The position numbers were made by a program, and so were the translations under genes. DNA of 10,708 nucleotides from JBAJNL01 sp036881885 (GTDB taxonomy: Bacteria > Pseudomonadota > Alphaproteobacteria > Holosporales > Hepatobacteraceae): the NCBI GenBank assembly GCA_036881885.1, contig JBAJNL010000040.1, positions 1 through 10,708 of the forward strand. The letters are read 5' to 3'. Below, in pieces: positions 1 through 6,676 of the stretch. The notes beneath the pieces were generated by a model, which had not been told where the DNA came from, did not search any database, and saw only the letters and a list, made by a program, of their open reading frames with translations. Each line of letters opens with the position of its first letter. Within the stretch, counting starts at the first letter, position 1.

Positions 1-941
1 AGCGTATTGTTCAAGGGCCGCGCGATGTTTTTTGTATACAAAAAGTTTTGAAAATGTTTTATCTTGTCCGGCGTTGAGGGCGTGGGGTACACGTAAAGTG
101 GTGCCTCTGTCATGGCCGCTTCTGATAGCATTTGTGTTGAATCGCCCGTTGCAATGAGATAGTCAGCAGACGCAAGAATGCCCTCGTAAGGGTTGTCCCC
201 TTGGCCATCCCAAAAAAAATGCGGTATCTTCAAAAGCTGTGATTGTATCATGGCCCTTGCATGCAAAGGCGTGCGTCTTGACGGTGTGATCAGCAAGCTG
301 CCACCTGTTTGTTGGGCAAGATGCTTGAGGGTTCCTATGAGTTTTTCGGTAAAAGACTTTGAAAAAGAAAAGCCGCGTGTTTTGCCCCCTAACAAAACGC
401 CAATGCGTGGGTAGGGCAGCTCTTTAAAGCGTTCCTTCCATTTGTGTTGTGCGTTTAAAAGCGTGTCGCAGGTAAGCGTATGGGGTGAAAGACTTGTTTC
501 CACAAGGTTTTTTCCTTGAAGTCCATCATGTTTGGGTGCAATGACGATATCAAAGCCCTCCAGCGGCAGCCGTGGGTTCATTAAGCTGACAACCACGATT
601 TTGTCTTTTTGTGTTTTTTTAAGTGCAAAACCAGCTGCGGTGGCGGCACTGCCTGCTGCAATCACAAGGTCCGGCCAGGGTGGACCTAAAGCGCAGCCGT
701 TTTGGGTTTTAAGTTTGTGAAGGGGCCAAAGGCGTCTTGGCAGCAAAAAACAGGACGGTGTTTTTTTAATGAAAAATGTTTGTGTGCTAAGGCCTAACAT
801 TTTAGCAAAGCCTTGGGCTTGCTTGATGGTGCCTGTTTTGTCGGCATCAGCAAGGATCCATGTTAGGGGTGGGATTTGAGCGCTTTTGCTTGGCACAATG
901 GAGAGCCGGTTGAGTGAAGCCTTGATCTTTTGTACTATCAA
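1..941 (-). CDS. Mitochondrial fission ELM1-family protein (pfam06258-like), 3' end outside window
   Basis: Reverse-strand reading frame open from a stop just upstream of 941 to the window edge, giving about 313 residues; the C-terminus is cut off. Segments typical of bacterial ELM1/DUF1022 proteins appear in order: LTWILADADKTGT near the N-terminus, PDLVIAAGSAATAA, FDIVIAPKHDG, IGVLLGGKTRGFSFS, LLITPSRRTP, FFWDGQGDNPYEGILASADY, ATGDSTQMLSEAA and PLYVYPTP. The family resembles GT-B-fold glycosyltransferases and is common in Alphaproteobacteria; its biochemical role in bacteria is not established, and the name comes from a plant protein needed for mitochondrial division. I chose the TTG at 941 because AAGG (952-955) lies 10 bases upstream; a GTG at 896 is the alternative and would lose about 15 poorly conserved residues. 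It is divergent from RNase J. The family call is firm, the start is not. Confidence 0.85.
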   Translation of the reverse strand, partial: MIVQKIKASLNRLSIVPSKSAQIPPLTWILADADKTGTIKQAQGFAKMLGLSTQTFFIKKTPSCFLLPRRLWPLHKLKTQNGCALGPPWPDLVIAAGSAATAAGFALKKTQKDKIVVVSLMNPRLPLEGFDIVIAPKHDGLQGKNLVETSLSPHTLTCDTLLNAQHKWKERFKELPYPRIGVLLGGKTRGFSFSKSFTEKLIGTLKHLAQQTGGSLLITPSRRTPLHARAMIQSQLLKIPHFFWDGQGDNPYEGILASADYLIATGDSTQMLSEAAMTEAPLYVYPTPSTPDKIKHFQNFLYTKNIARPLNNT

Positions 942-1059
942 AATGAAATAACCTTAAACAATATTCCTTAAAGGTGTTAAAGCTTTCTCCTTTTCCTGCA
1001 AACGCCTTTTAAAGAGCGGCGGCTGCCCGCCCCTTAGACTCTAAAAGAAAAAGATTTTT
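942..1059. promoter_or_regulatory. Divergent spacer between ELM1-family gene and rnj
   Basis: This 118 bp gap must hold promoters for both flanking genes, but I could not find a convincing -35/-10 pair on either strand. It is mostly A/T-rich, with CCTTAAA-like words repeated at its left end. The exception is one GC-only hairpin: GGCGG (1018-1022), loop CTGC, CCGCC (1027-1031), extended by two further pairs past a C-C mismatch. No T tract follows it on the plus strand, so it does not look like a terminator. It would sit in the rnj leader, about 28 bases before the ATG. Confidence 0.4.
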
Positions 1060-2712
1060 ATGACAAGAAATTCACAGTTTGATCCCAAAAAACTTTATAT
1101 GATCCCCTTGGGTGGGTCGGGCGAAATTGGCATGAACCTCAATGTTTATGTTTTTGGGGGAAAACTCTTGGTTGTTGACACAGGGGTGACGTTTGAAAAT
1201 CTGCCTGGTGTCGAGGTGGTGATGCCAGACATTGGTTGGCTTGCAAAGCAAAAAAAGCATATCGTTGGCATTGCGATTACCCATGCCCATGAAGATCATG
1301 TGGGCGCCATTGGCCACCTGTGGCCCGAGTTGGGCGCGCCCATTTATGCAACGCCTTTTACAACCGGCTTGATGACACACAAACTGCAAGAGGCGCGGGT
1401 GCGCGCACCAGTCCATAAGGTGCCTTTAAACGGCTCGGTGAAGATTGGGCCTTTTGATGTGAGCTTTGTGGGATTAACACACTCGGTGCCCGAGCCATCG
1501 GCGCTGGCGATCAAAACAAGTGCTGGCACTGTCGTGCACACGGGCGATTGGAAAATTGACCCCACCCCTTTGGTGGGCGCAAAGACGGACGAGAAAGCAC
1601 TGAAAGCCTTGGGCAAAGAGGGCGTTTTGGCACTGGTGTGTGATTCGACATGCGTTTTTGAAGAAGGCTGGTCGGGCTCTGAGAAAACGGTCCAGACCTT
1701 TCTGACAAAACACCTAAAGTCTTATAAAACCGGGCGTGTGGTGGTGGCCTGCTTTGCATCAAACGTGGCGCGGATGTTTACGTGCTTTAAGGCGGCTGAA
1801 GCGTGTGGACGCAAGGTAGTTTTGGCCGGGCGATCCCTTGATCGCATGAATGATATTGCGCGCAAGACAGGTTATTTTGAGGATCTGCCACCTTTTTTAA
1901 AGGACAACGAGGCGAAAAACTTACCGCCCGAGAAAACACTGATTGTAGCTACCGGCAGCCAAGGAGAGCCGCGTGCTGCTCTAAGGCGCATGGCGTTTGA
2001 GCAGCATCCCAAGTTGCATCTTGATGAAGGCGATGCCGTTATTTTTTCATCGCGCACCATTCCCGGGAACGAAAAAGAAATCTACGCGCTTCAAAACCAG
2101 CTTGTCTCTCGCGGCATTAAAGTGGTGACACCCAAGCAGTACCCCGACCTGCACGTCTCGGGGCATCCGTCGCGTGATGAGCTTAAGCAAATGTATACCT
2201 GGCTGCGTCCTTTTTCAGCAGTGCCGGTGCATGGGGAAGATCGCCATTTAATCGAGCACGCATCCTTTGCAAAAGACCTTGGAGCCAAATCGCTTGCCCC
2301 CCATAACGGTGATGTGATTGTGCTAGATGCTAAAAAAGGCCCCCTTAAGGTTGGCAAGGTGCCTTCGGGACGACGTGGTTTAGATGGCCATCGCCTTGTG
2401 CCGTTAGAGGGTCAAATGCTGTCGGATCGTCGCTTTCTTGCAATGGGCGGGTTTGTGATGATTTCGCTTTCTATGCAAAAGAAACAACTGCAAAGTTTGC
2501 AGGTAAGCACCATGGGTGTTGAAGAGGTGGCTGCGCAAGAAGATCTTGAAAGAGATATTCAAACCTTGGTCAAGCGCAGCTTTGGCAGGCTTTCAGATCA
2601 GGCACGCGGTGAAGCACAGTCTATTTCAGACGCGCTTGCAAAGGACGTGCGTGGGTTGTGCCAAAAAAGAATCGGCAAAAAGCCTTTTGTGGCTGTGCAC
2701 GTTTTGTCTTAA
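1060..2712 (+). CDS. rnj: Ribonuclease J (metallo-beta-lactamase/beta-CASP RNase)
   Basis: A 550-residue protein, the usual length for an alphaproteobacterial RNase J. RNase J combines endonuclease and 5'-3' exonuclease activity and takes part in mRNA decay and rRNA maturation in the cytoplasm. The N-terminus LYMIPLGGSGEIGMN is the family hallmark. The metal-binding motif HAHEDH lies at residues 75-80, with further ligand candidates His141 (THSVPE) and Asp163 (HTGDWKID). The beta-CASP part contains ATGSQGEPRAAL, HVSGHPSRDEL and VPVHGE (His391), which returns to the lactamase fold. About 110 C-terminal residues form the less conserved RNase J C-domain. The ATG at 1060 is preceded only by an A/G-rich stretch, with no clear Shine-Dalgarno. 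The stop overlaps that of the convergent carbonic anhydrase by 4 bp. No active-site residue appears to be missing. Confidence 0.96.
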   Translation: MTRNSQFDPKKLYMIPLGGSGEIGMNLNVYVFGGKLLVVDTGVTFENLPGVEVVMPDIGWLAKQKKHIVGIAITHAHEDHVGAIGHLWPELGAPIYATPFTTGLMTHKLQEARVRAPVHKVPLNGSVKIGPFDVSFVGLTHSVPEPSALAIKTSAGTVVHTGDWKIDPTPLVGAKTDEKALKALGKEGVLALVCDSTCVFEEGWSGSEKTVQTFLTKHLKSYKTGRVVVACFASNVARMFTCFKAAEACGRKVVLAGRSLDRMNDIARKTGYFEDLPPFLKDNEAKNLPPEKTLIVATGSQGEPRAALRRMAFEQHPKLHLDEGDAVIFSSRTIPGNEKEIYALQNQLVSRGIKVVTPKQYPDLHVSGHPSRDELKQMYTWLRPFSAVPVHGEDRHLIEHASFAKDLGAKSLAPHNGDVIVLDAKKGPLKVGKVPSGRRGLDGHRLVPLEGQMLSDRRFLAMGGFVMISLSMQKKQLQSLQVSTMGVEEVAAQEDLERDIQTLVKRSFGRLSDQARGEAQSISDALAKDVRGLCQKRIGKKPFVAVHVLS

Positions 2713-3374
2713 GTATTTTGGGGTTGCCGCAGCGGATCATAGTTTTTTGTGGCAGTGCTGTATTCAAAAATTGAGGCTTGCTTGATATCAAAGAACCAGC
2801 GGTGTATCGCAAGAGCTTTCTTCTCGACCCGCTGTTTGATCCACGAAAAGGTCAGGCAGTTGTTATAAGATGCATGTAAGGCTTCTTGTGTGCATGCATT
2901 GACCAAATTTGTGTTGTCTTGTGTTTTGCTGGCGGCTTCTCGTTGCTGTGTAAGGTATTCTTGAAACGTTGTGTTTTTTTCTAGAACCGAAACCCAAGGC
3001 GCGATAAACGTTGTGGTCAGGTTTTGCTCAAGCAGCGCATTGATGCCGCCACACTGGCTGTGTCCCAGCAGAATCAGGTGTTTGACCTTTAAAAAACAAA
3101 TGCCAAATTCAAGGGCCGCCGATGTGCTGTCAGGCGCTGCGTTTTCTGAAAAGGGCGGCACAATGGCAGCGATGTTACGTACCATAAAAATGTCGCCAGG
3201 GTTTGTGTGCAAGATAATGGCTGGGTCAACACGAGAATCGCAGCACGCAATAACCATGACGTCTGGCTTTTGTCCATCAACCGCCAGGTCTTTCATCAAA
3301 GAGCGGTTTGCGTGTGTGTTGTGTTGACCAAAAGACTGGTAGCCCTTTTTCAGGTCGTCAAAAGATTTTTGCAT
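2709..3374 (-). CDS. Beta-class carbonic anhydrase
   Basis: A 221-residue protein that interconverts CO2 and bicarbonate using zinc; there is no signal peptide, so it should be cytoplasmic. The motifs are complete: ACCDSRVDP with zinc ligand Cys44 and the Asp46/Arg48 dyad, then GHSQCGG with ligands His105 and Cys108. IACCDSRVDPAIILHTNPGD followed by FMVRNIAAIVPP is the typical beta-CA core, and the length fits bacterial family members. The ATG at 3374 lacks a strong ribosome site. The tail overlaps the rnj stop by 4 bp on the opposite strand. Upstream on the same strand lies a small signal-peptide ORF whose second reading frame ends 20 bases before this start, so the two may be cotranscribed. 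Bicarbonate supply for fatty acid and nucleotide synthesis is the likely role, by family knowledge. A paralogue-specific name (can, cynT) cannot be given from sequence alone. Confidence 0.94.
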   Translation of the reverse strand: MQKSFDDLKKGYQSFGQHNTHANRSLMKDLAVDGQKPDVMVIACCDSRVDPAIILHTNPGDIFMVRNIAAIVPPFSENAAPDSTSAALEFGICFLKVKHLILLGHSQCGGINALLEQNLTTTFIAPWVSVLEKNTTFQEYLTQQREAASKTQDNTNLVNACTQEALHASYNNCLTFSWIKQRVEKKALAIHRWFFDIKQASIFEYSTATKNYDPLRQPQNT

Positions 3375-3394
3375 ACGAGCTTTTTGATTTCACC

Positions 3395-3501
3395 CTAAGG
3401 GGAAAAAGACTGTTTGAGCAAGTCTTTTACAGATCTGGCAGCGTGTTCTGTTGTTAAGGCGTCAGAAGGCGTTGTTGTTTTGCTTTTAGGGTGCTTTTTT
3501 T
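3395..3501 (-). other. Possible continuation of the small exported ORF in the -1 frame
   Basis: Reading in the -1 frame from the A7 run, the codons give KHPKSKTTTPSDALTT and then EHAARSVKDLLKQSFSP, ending in TAG at 3395. The amphipathic end (AARSVKDLLKQ) looks like real protein rather than random translation, and the stop falls 20 bases before the carbonic anhydrase start, as expected for an operon gene. This frame has no start codon with a ribosome site of its own. Joined to the upstream signal peptide it would make a protein of about 64 residues. Whether this is a mutation, a sequencing error or slippage on the homopolymer cannot be told here. Confidence 0.35.
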
Positions 3502-3588
3502 GTTTTCAATCACAATATTATGTCTGCACTCTGCATTGAGAAGAGTTGCGGAAAAAAATAAAGATAAAAATAAGCAGCATTTAAGCAT
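3454..3588 (-). CDS. Small putative exported peptide, possibly frameshifted
   Basis: A 44-codon ORF. The start is well supported: GGGAG (3595-3599) sits 6 bases before the ATG at 3588. The N-terminus, MLKCCLFLSLFFSATLLNA, looks like a Sec signal peptide: a short positive start, a hydrophobic core and a likely cleavage after LNA. What follows is a short basic tail (ECRHNIVIENKKSTLKAKQ) ending at TAA. The tail reads through a run of seven A (plus-strand T 3495-3501); in the -1 frame downstream of that run, a more protein-like sequence continues to 3395. So the gene may be a 64-residue exported protein broken, or read across, at the A run. I recognise no family. It lies upstream of the carbonic anhydrase on the same strand and may share its transcript. 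Confidence 0.45.
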   Translation of the reverse strand: MLKCCLFLSLFFSATLLNAECRHNIVIENKKSTLKAKQQRLLTP

Positions 3589-3821
3589 CAAAGACTCCCA
3601 AATAGGTATTTATCGAATAATCAGTCTTTTTTTGCAATAAAAGGTAAATAAAAGGTTAAGAAAAAGTATCTTTTTTTCTTTGTAAGCGTTTTATGTTTTG
3701 GATCTTGCGCAGGCCCCTTTTTAAAAGGCTTGTTTTTAGGTAAACCTATAGACAAGTGCAAAAAGGCAGCATGTTGTGCAAAACAACCTTTGGCTGTTGT
3801 TGAATTATACGGAGTTTTCTT
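3589..3821. promoter_or_regulatory. Divergent spacer upstream of gapR with short dyads
   Basis: This 233 bp A/T-rich gap has no coding potential that I can support. On the gapR side it contains the dyad TAGGT-AA-ACCTA (3737-3748) and, closer to the gene, three related words: GTTGT (3773-3777), ACAAC (3783-3787) and GTTGTT (3796-3801). The middle word can pair with either neighbour, so two mutually exclusive hairpins are possible in the leader. The gapR ribosome site GGAG (3811-3814) lies just downstream. I could not identify a clear plus-strand promoter. Confidence 0.35.
3609..3637 (-). promoter_or_regulatory. Candidate sigma-70-type promoter for the small ORF and carbonic anhydrase
   Basis: On the reverse strand, TTGCAA (3632-3637) and GATAAA (3609-3614) are separated by 17 bases. 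Each matches the consensus at four of six positions. Transcription would start near 3602, just upstream of the GGGAG ribosome site and the ATG at 3588. In A/T-rich DNA such matches arise by chance, so this rests mainly on position. Confidence 0.3.
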
Positions 3822-4118
3822 ATGTCTGAAACTGAAACAACGGTATCGCCTGAAGAGGCATCGGCTGCAATTGATGATAAGGGCGGCAACCAGCTGAAAT
3901 CTCTTGTTGAGAAGATCGAAGGTCTTGAGGCCGAGAAAATGGAGATTCAGGCTCTGATTCGCGATGCGCTTTTAGAGGCGCGCGTTGCGGGTTATGACCC
4001 TAAAATCATTCGCCAGGTTTTAAAGTGTCGCAAAATGAAAAAGCACGAATACCTTGAGCAAGAACAACTTTTGGGCACCTATCTTGCGGCGGTGGGGCTT
4101 TTGCAAGAAGCGGCTTAG
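3822..4118 (+). CDS. gapR: GapR-like nucleoid-associated protein (DUF2312/UPF0335)
   Basis: A 98-residue protein. In Caulobacter, GapR binds overtwisted A/T-rich DNA, stimulates type II topoisomerases and supports replication; the homologue here probably does the same. After a poorly conserved acidic N-terminus of about 23 residues, the domain begins at NQLKSLVEKIEGLEAEKMEIQ, a coiled-coil helix. It continues with ALIRDALLEARVAGYDPKII and RQVLKCRKMKKHEYLEQEQLL, ending with LGTYLAAVGL. The basic patch KCRKMKKHE and the pattern GYD-x-K-x-I/L-R are as in the family. GGAG lies 7 bases before the ATG, which is a strong start. recF follows 76 bases downstream on the same strand with no visible terminator, so cotranscription is plausible. 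Confidence 0.92.
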   Translation: MSETETTVSPEEASAAIDDKGGNQLKSLVEKIEGLEAEKMEIQALIRDALLEARVAGYDPKIIRQVLKCRKMKKHEYLEQEQLLGTYLAAVGLLQEAA

Positions 4119-4194
4119 CGTTTTTGCGCGTCTTTTGCTATTTTAACGGTAAGACACAGTTGCCTTACGCACAAAGCAGAGGCCCCCGGCAAAC

Positions 4195-5322
4195 ATGCAA
4201 GAGCAATCGTTGAAACAGCCAGAGACAAAGCATGCCGGTGTTGTGCGTTTTGCGCTAGAGAATTTTCGTTCTCATGCTGCCTCTTTGTTTGAAACACCGG
4301 CCTCTAAAAATGTTTTTGTGATTGGAAGGAACGGCGCCGGCAAAACAAACCTGTTAGAGGCGTTATCGCTTTTTTCACCCGGTCGGGGCTTGCGTGGTGC
4401 GTCGCCTTCAAAATGGCAAGCGATGGGTGTGCCTCATCGGTGGTCACTGGCCATGTCTTTAGAAACGGCTGACGGGCTTTTGGCAGCACGTATGGGCCCT
4501 GCTGCCGACAAAGGCAAGTCACGCGCGATCTTGTTTAACCAAACACCCTTGAAGCGACAGTTAGATTTGCAAGACTATTTGCTTGTTTTTTGGATGACGC
4601 CCGAGATGGATCTTTTGTTTCGCGAAAACATGGGCCAACGGCGTCGCTTTTTTGATCGCCTGGTGATGGGCTTTGATAAAGCTTATGCGCCTTGTTTGCT
4701 GACCTACGAGAAAATTTTATCAGAATGGCGGCGCTTGCTTGAGTGTGATGCCAAGGAAACTGCCTGGCTTTCAAGTCTTGAAACCATGCTTGCAGAAAAA
4801 GCGACCCTTTTAACGCAGAAGCGTTTTTCTTTTTTAGAAGCGCTTTCAAAAGCGCAAAAAGAGCTGTCTGCGCCTTTTGCACCCCTTTCGGTTGCAATAG
4901 AGGGTGTGGGAGAGGCTGCCTTTAAAGAAGGAACGCAAGACTTAAGCGTTTTCTTTCGGCAAGGGTTTGAAAAAGAGCGTCACACTTTTCAAAAATACAA
5001 GCCCCTTAAGCTGGGGCCGCAAGCGACCAAGATTATTTTAAAATATGGTGGCACAGCGATCGAGTTATGCTCGATGGGCCAACAAAAGCTTGTGTTGTTT
5101 TTGGTGATTTTGGGGGCGTGTCACATACAGAAAAAGCGGTTTCCCTTAAAGCCTTTTTTGTTGCTTTTAGATGAGCCTGCAGCACACCTTGATCGCGCCA
5201 CACTGCACCTTTTGTTTGAATTGCTAGATCAGCAAAGCAATCTGCAAACTTGGGTAACGGCCACAGAAAATACTGCCTTTCAGCCCTTTCAGGGTGTACG
5301 CCTTTTGCTGGGTGGGGCTTAA
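4195..5322 (+). CDS. recF: DNA replication and repair protein RecF
   Basis: A 375-residue SMC-like ATPase that helps load RecA at single-strand gaps together with RecO and RecR. The N-terminus FALENFRSHAA is the usual RecF opening. Walker A GRNGAGKT lies at residues 44-51, the signature motif SMGQQK at 293-298, and Walker B LLLLDEPAAHLD with Asp326 and Glu327. The region GQRRRFFDRLVMGFDKAYAP, before the coiled-coil arm, is also diagnostic. Length matches the family. The ATG at 4195 has only a distant AGAGG (4178-4182), so translation may depend on coupling or start slightly downstream. In many bacteria recF lies next to dnaN; here it follows gapR instead. The stop overlaps that of convergent rodA by 4 bp. 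Confidence 0.95.
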   Translation: MQEQSLKQPETKHAGVVRFALENFRSHAASLFETPASKNVFVIGRNGAGKTNLLEALSLFSPGRGLRGASPSKWQAMGVPHRWSLAMSLETADGLLAARMGPAADKGKSRAILFNQTPLKRQLDLQDYLLVFWMTPEMDLLFRENMGQRRRFFDRLVMGFDKAYAPCLLTYEKILSEWRRLLECDAKETAWLSSLETMLAEKATLLTQKRFSFLEALSKAQKELSAPFAPLSVAIEGVGEAAFKEGTQDLSVFFRQGFEKERHTFQKYKPLKLGPQATKIILKYGGTAIELCSMGQQKLVLFLVILGACHIQKKRFPLKPFLLLLDEPAAHLDRATLHLLFELLDQQSNLQTWVTATENTAFQPFQGVRLLLGGA

Positions 5323-6452
5323 AGCACCGGTGCTTCGGCGCTGTTAACGCCGCTAAGTGGCAAGCGCGCTTGCTGCTGCGAGTCAGCCGCCGCAAGCCAT
5401 CCAAACCCAACCATAAATGCCAAAAGCGAAGTGCCGCCATAAGACATCAGCGGTAACGGAACGCCAACAATGGGTAAAATGCCGATCACCATGCCAATAT
5501 TGACAAAGACGTGAAAGAAAAGGGTCGAGACGACACCAACGACTAAAAGTTTGGTAAAAATGACCGGGCAGCGCAAAGCCAACAAATAGCTTTTAACCAA
5601 GATAAAAAGATAAACGCTTAGCAAAAACAGCGCGCCAAAAAACCCCCATTCTTCGCACAGCATGGTAAAGATAAAGTCTGTTTGCTTTTCGGGCAGAAAA
5701 TCAAGCTGTCCTTGGCTGCCGTGGCCAAGCCCTTTTCCCCATAACCCACCAGAGCCAATGGCAATTTTTGATTGCAGCGTGTGATAACCGGCACCCAAAG
5801 GATCGGCCCCTGGGTTTAAAAACGTTAAAATGCGTTTTTTTTGATATACCTTTAGGAACGACCAAATGATTGGCAGTGTCAGCAAACACACAGTGCCCAA
5901 GCTGATAAAGAAATACCAGGGCACCCCTGCCGCAAAAAGCATGCTAAAGCCAACGGCGCATAAAATAATGGTTGTGCCAAGGTCTGGCTGTCTTAAAACC
6001 AAAAGCGCCGAGATAAAAATGGCCGCCACAGGCAACACAATGCTGCGCAATTTATGGTGGCGTACACCCAAAAAATGAAAATGGGCTGCAATCAGCAGAA
6101 TCAGGCTAAATTTCATAATTTCCGATGGCTGTAGCTGGAAGATGTAAAGGTCAATCCATCGCTTGGCGCCCATGCCAATAAAACCCAGAAGCTCGACACC
6201 AATCAGCAGGCCCAAAGAGGCTAAAAAAATAAAGGATGCATAAAGCAACCAAAGACGCAGATCAAGGTAGCTGATCACAGAAAAAGCCAGAAAAGAAACC
6301 ACAAAACGCAAAAGTTGTTTAAGGGCCCAGGGTGAAAAGCTGTGGCCTGCTGAATACAGCATGGTAATGCTAAGGCTGGCAATAAGGCACAAAAGAAAGG
6401 CAAGCAGCTTGGGGTAGGTGCTTTTTCTGTAAAACCGCAAATAGGGTATCAT
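5319..6452 (-). CDS. rodA: Peptidoglycan glycosyltransferase RodA (SEDS family)
   Basis: A 377-residue polytopic inner-membrane protein with about ten hydrophobic segments. SEDS proteins polymerise lipid II; RodA works with a class B PBP2 and MreBCD in cell elongation. Diagnostic stretches are GAKRWIDL (residues 95-102), LQPSEIMKFSLIL, LRQPDLGTT (near 153-161), FLPEKQTDFIF with the essential Asp259, and the C-terminal NIGMVIGILPIVGVPLPLMS followed by YGGT. QPDLGTT and DFLPEKQTDFIF favour RodA over FtsW. I chose the ATG at 6452 because GGAAAG lies 9 bases upstream and the length fits; a TTG at 6506 would add 18 residues without a ribosome site. No mreB or mrdA gene is adjacent, so rodA stands apart from the usual elongasome cluster. 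The 3' end overlaps recF by 4 bp. Confidence 0.94.
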   Translation of the reverse strand: MIPYLRFYRKSTYPKLLAFLLCLIASLSITMLYSAGHSFSPWALKQLLRFVVSFLAFSVISYLDLRLWLLYASFIFLASLGLLIGVELLGFIGMGAKRWIDLYIFQLQPSEIMKFSLILLIAAHFHFLGVRHHKLRSIVLPVAAIFISALLVLRQPDLGTTIILCAVGFSMLFAAGVPWYFFISLGTVCLLTLPIIWSFLKVYQKKRILTFLNPGADPLGAGYHTLQSKIAIGSGGLWGKGLGHGSQGQLDFLPEKQTDFIFTMLCEEWGFFGALFLLSVYLFILVKSYLLALRCPVIFTKLLVVGVVSTLFFHVFVNIGMVIGILPIVGVPLPLMSYGGTSLLAFMVGFGWLAAADSQQQARLPLSGVNSAEAPVL

Positions 6453-6676
6453 CGCCGCTGACTTTCCAAGAGGTTGTGCTTCACCGATAAAAGATAGTTT
6501 GCACAAGAAAGGTTGAGAGAAAACATATTGTTCAAGAAAAAGGGGGTTTCCTTAAAAAAAGAAGACGTAGCTTCTGCCTTTATAACATCTGATGTAAGCA
6601 TGGCGAAGCATTGCAGCGACATCCCCCTTTTTGTGCTTTTTTGTGTTTTTGATGAGGAACTGCTATTTATAGACCT
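6453..6676. promoter_or_regulatory. Divergent spacer between rodA and ruvA
   Basis: This 224 bp gap should contain both promoters, but I see no confident -35/-10 pair. TATAAA-like words occur on the reverse strand near 6580. On the plus strand, TTGTGT (6641-6646) and TATTTA (6664-6669) are 17 bases apart, a weak match. The central part holds a long inverted repeat with smaller dyads, described separately. A reverse-strand frame that extends rodA upstream across this region reads like a shadow, not a protein. Confidence 0.35.
6537..6632. repeat. 10-bp perfect inverted repeat enclosing sub-hairpins
   Basis: AAAAAGGGGG (6537-6546) and CCCCCTTTTT (6623-6632) are perfect inverted copies separated by 76 bases. 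Inside lie AGAAG-ACGTAG-CTTCT (6560-6575), a 5-bp stem, and the palindrome ACATC-T-GATGT (6585-6595), whose right half can also pair with a second ACATC (6619-6623). If transcribed, the segment could fold as a closing stem over two hairpins. On the reverse strand the AGAAG/CTTCT stem is followed directly by seven T, resembling a weak intrinsic terminator in the rodA leader. Function is unknown. Confidence 0.45.

Noticed and set aside
3712..3730. Near-palindrome CCTTTTTAAAAGG as a terminator or operator
   Set aside because: It is an A/T stem with mismatching flanks, has no T tract beyond it, and lies between divergent genes where no terminator is expected.
5033..5440. Reverse-strand 135-codon ORF over the end of recF and rodA
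   Set aside because: It is antisense to the conserved Walker B region of recF and out of frame with rodA; its composition shows no domain.
6453..6506. N-terminal extension of RodA to a TTG at 6506
   Set aside because: No ribosome site precedes the TTG, while the ATG at 6452 has GGAAAG at good spacing and gives the normal RodA length.
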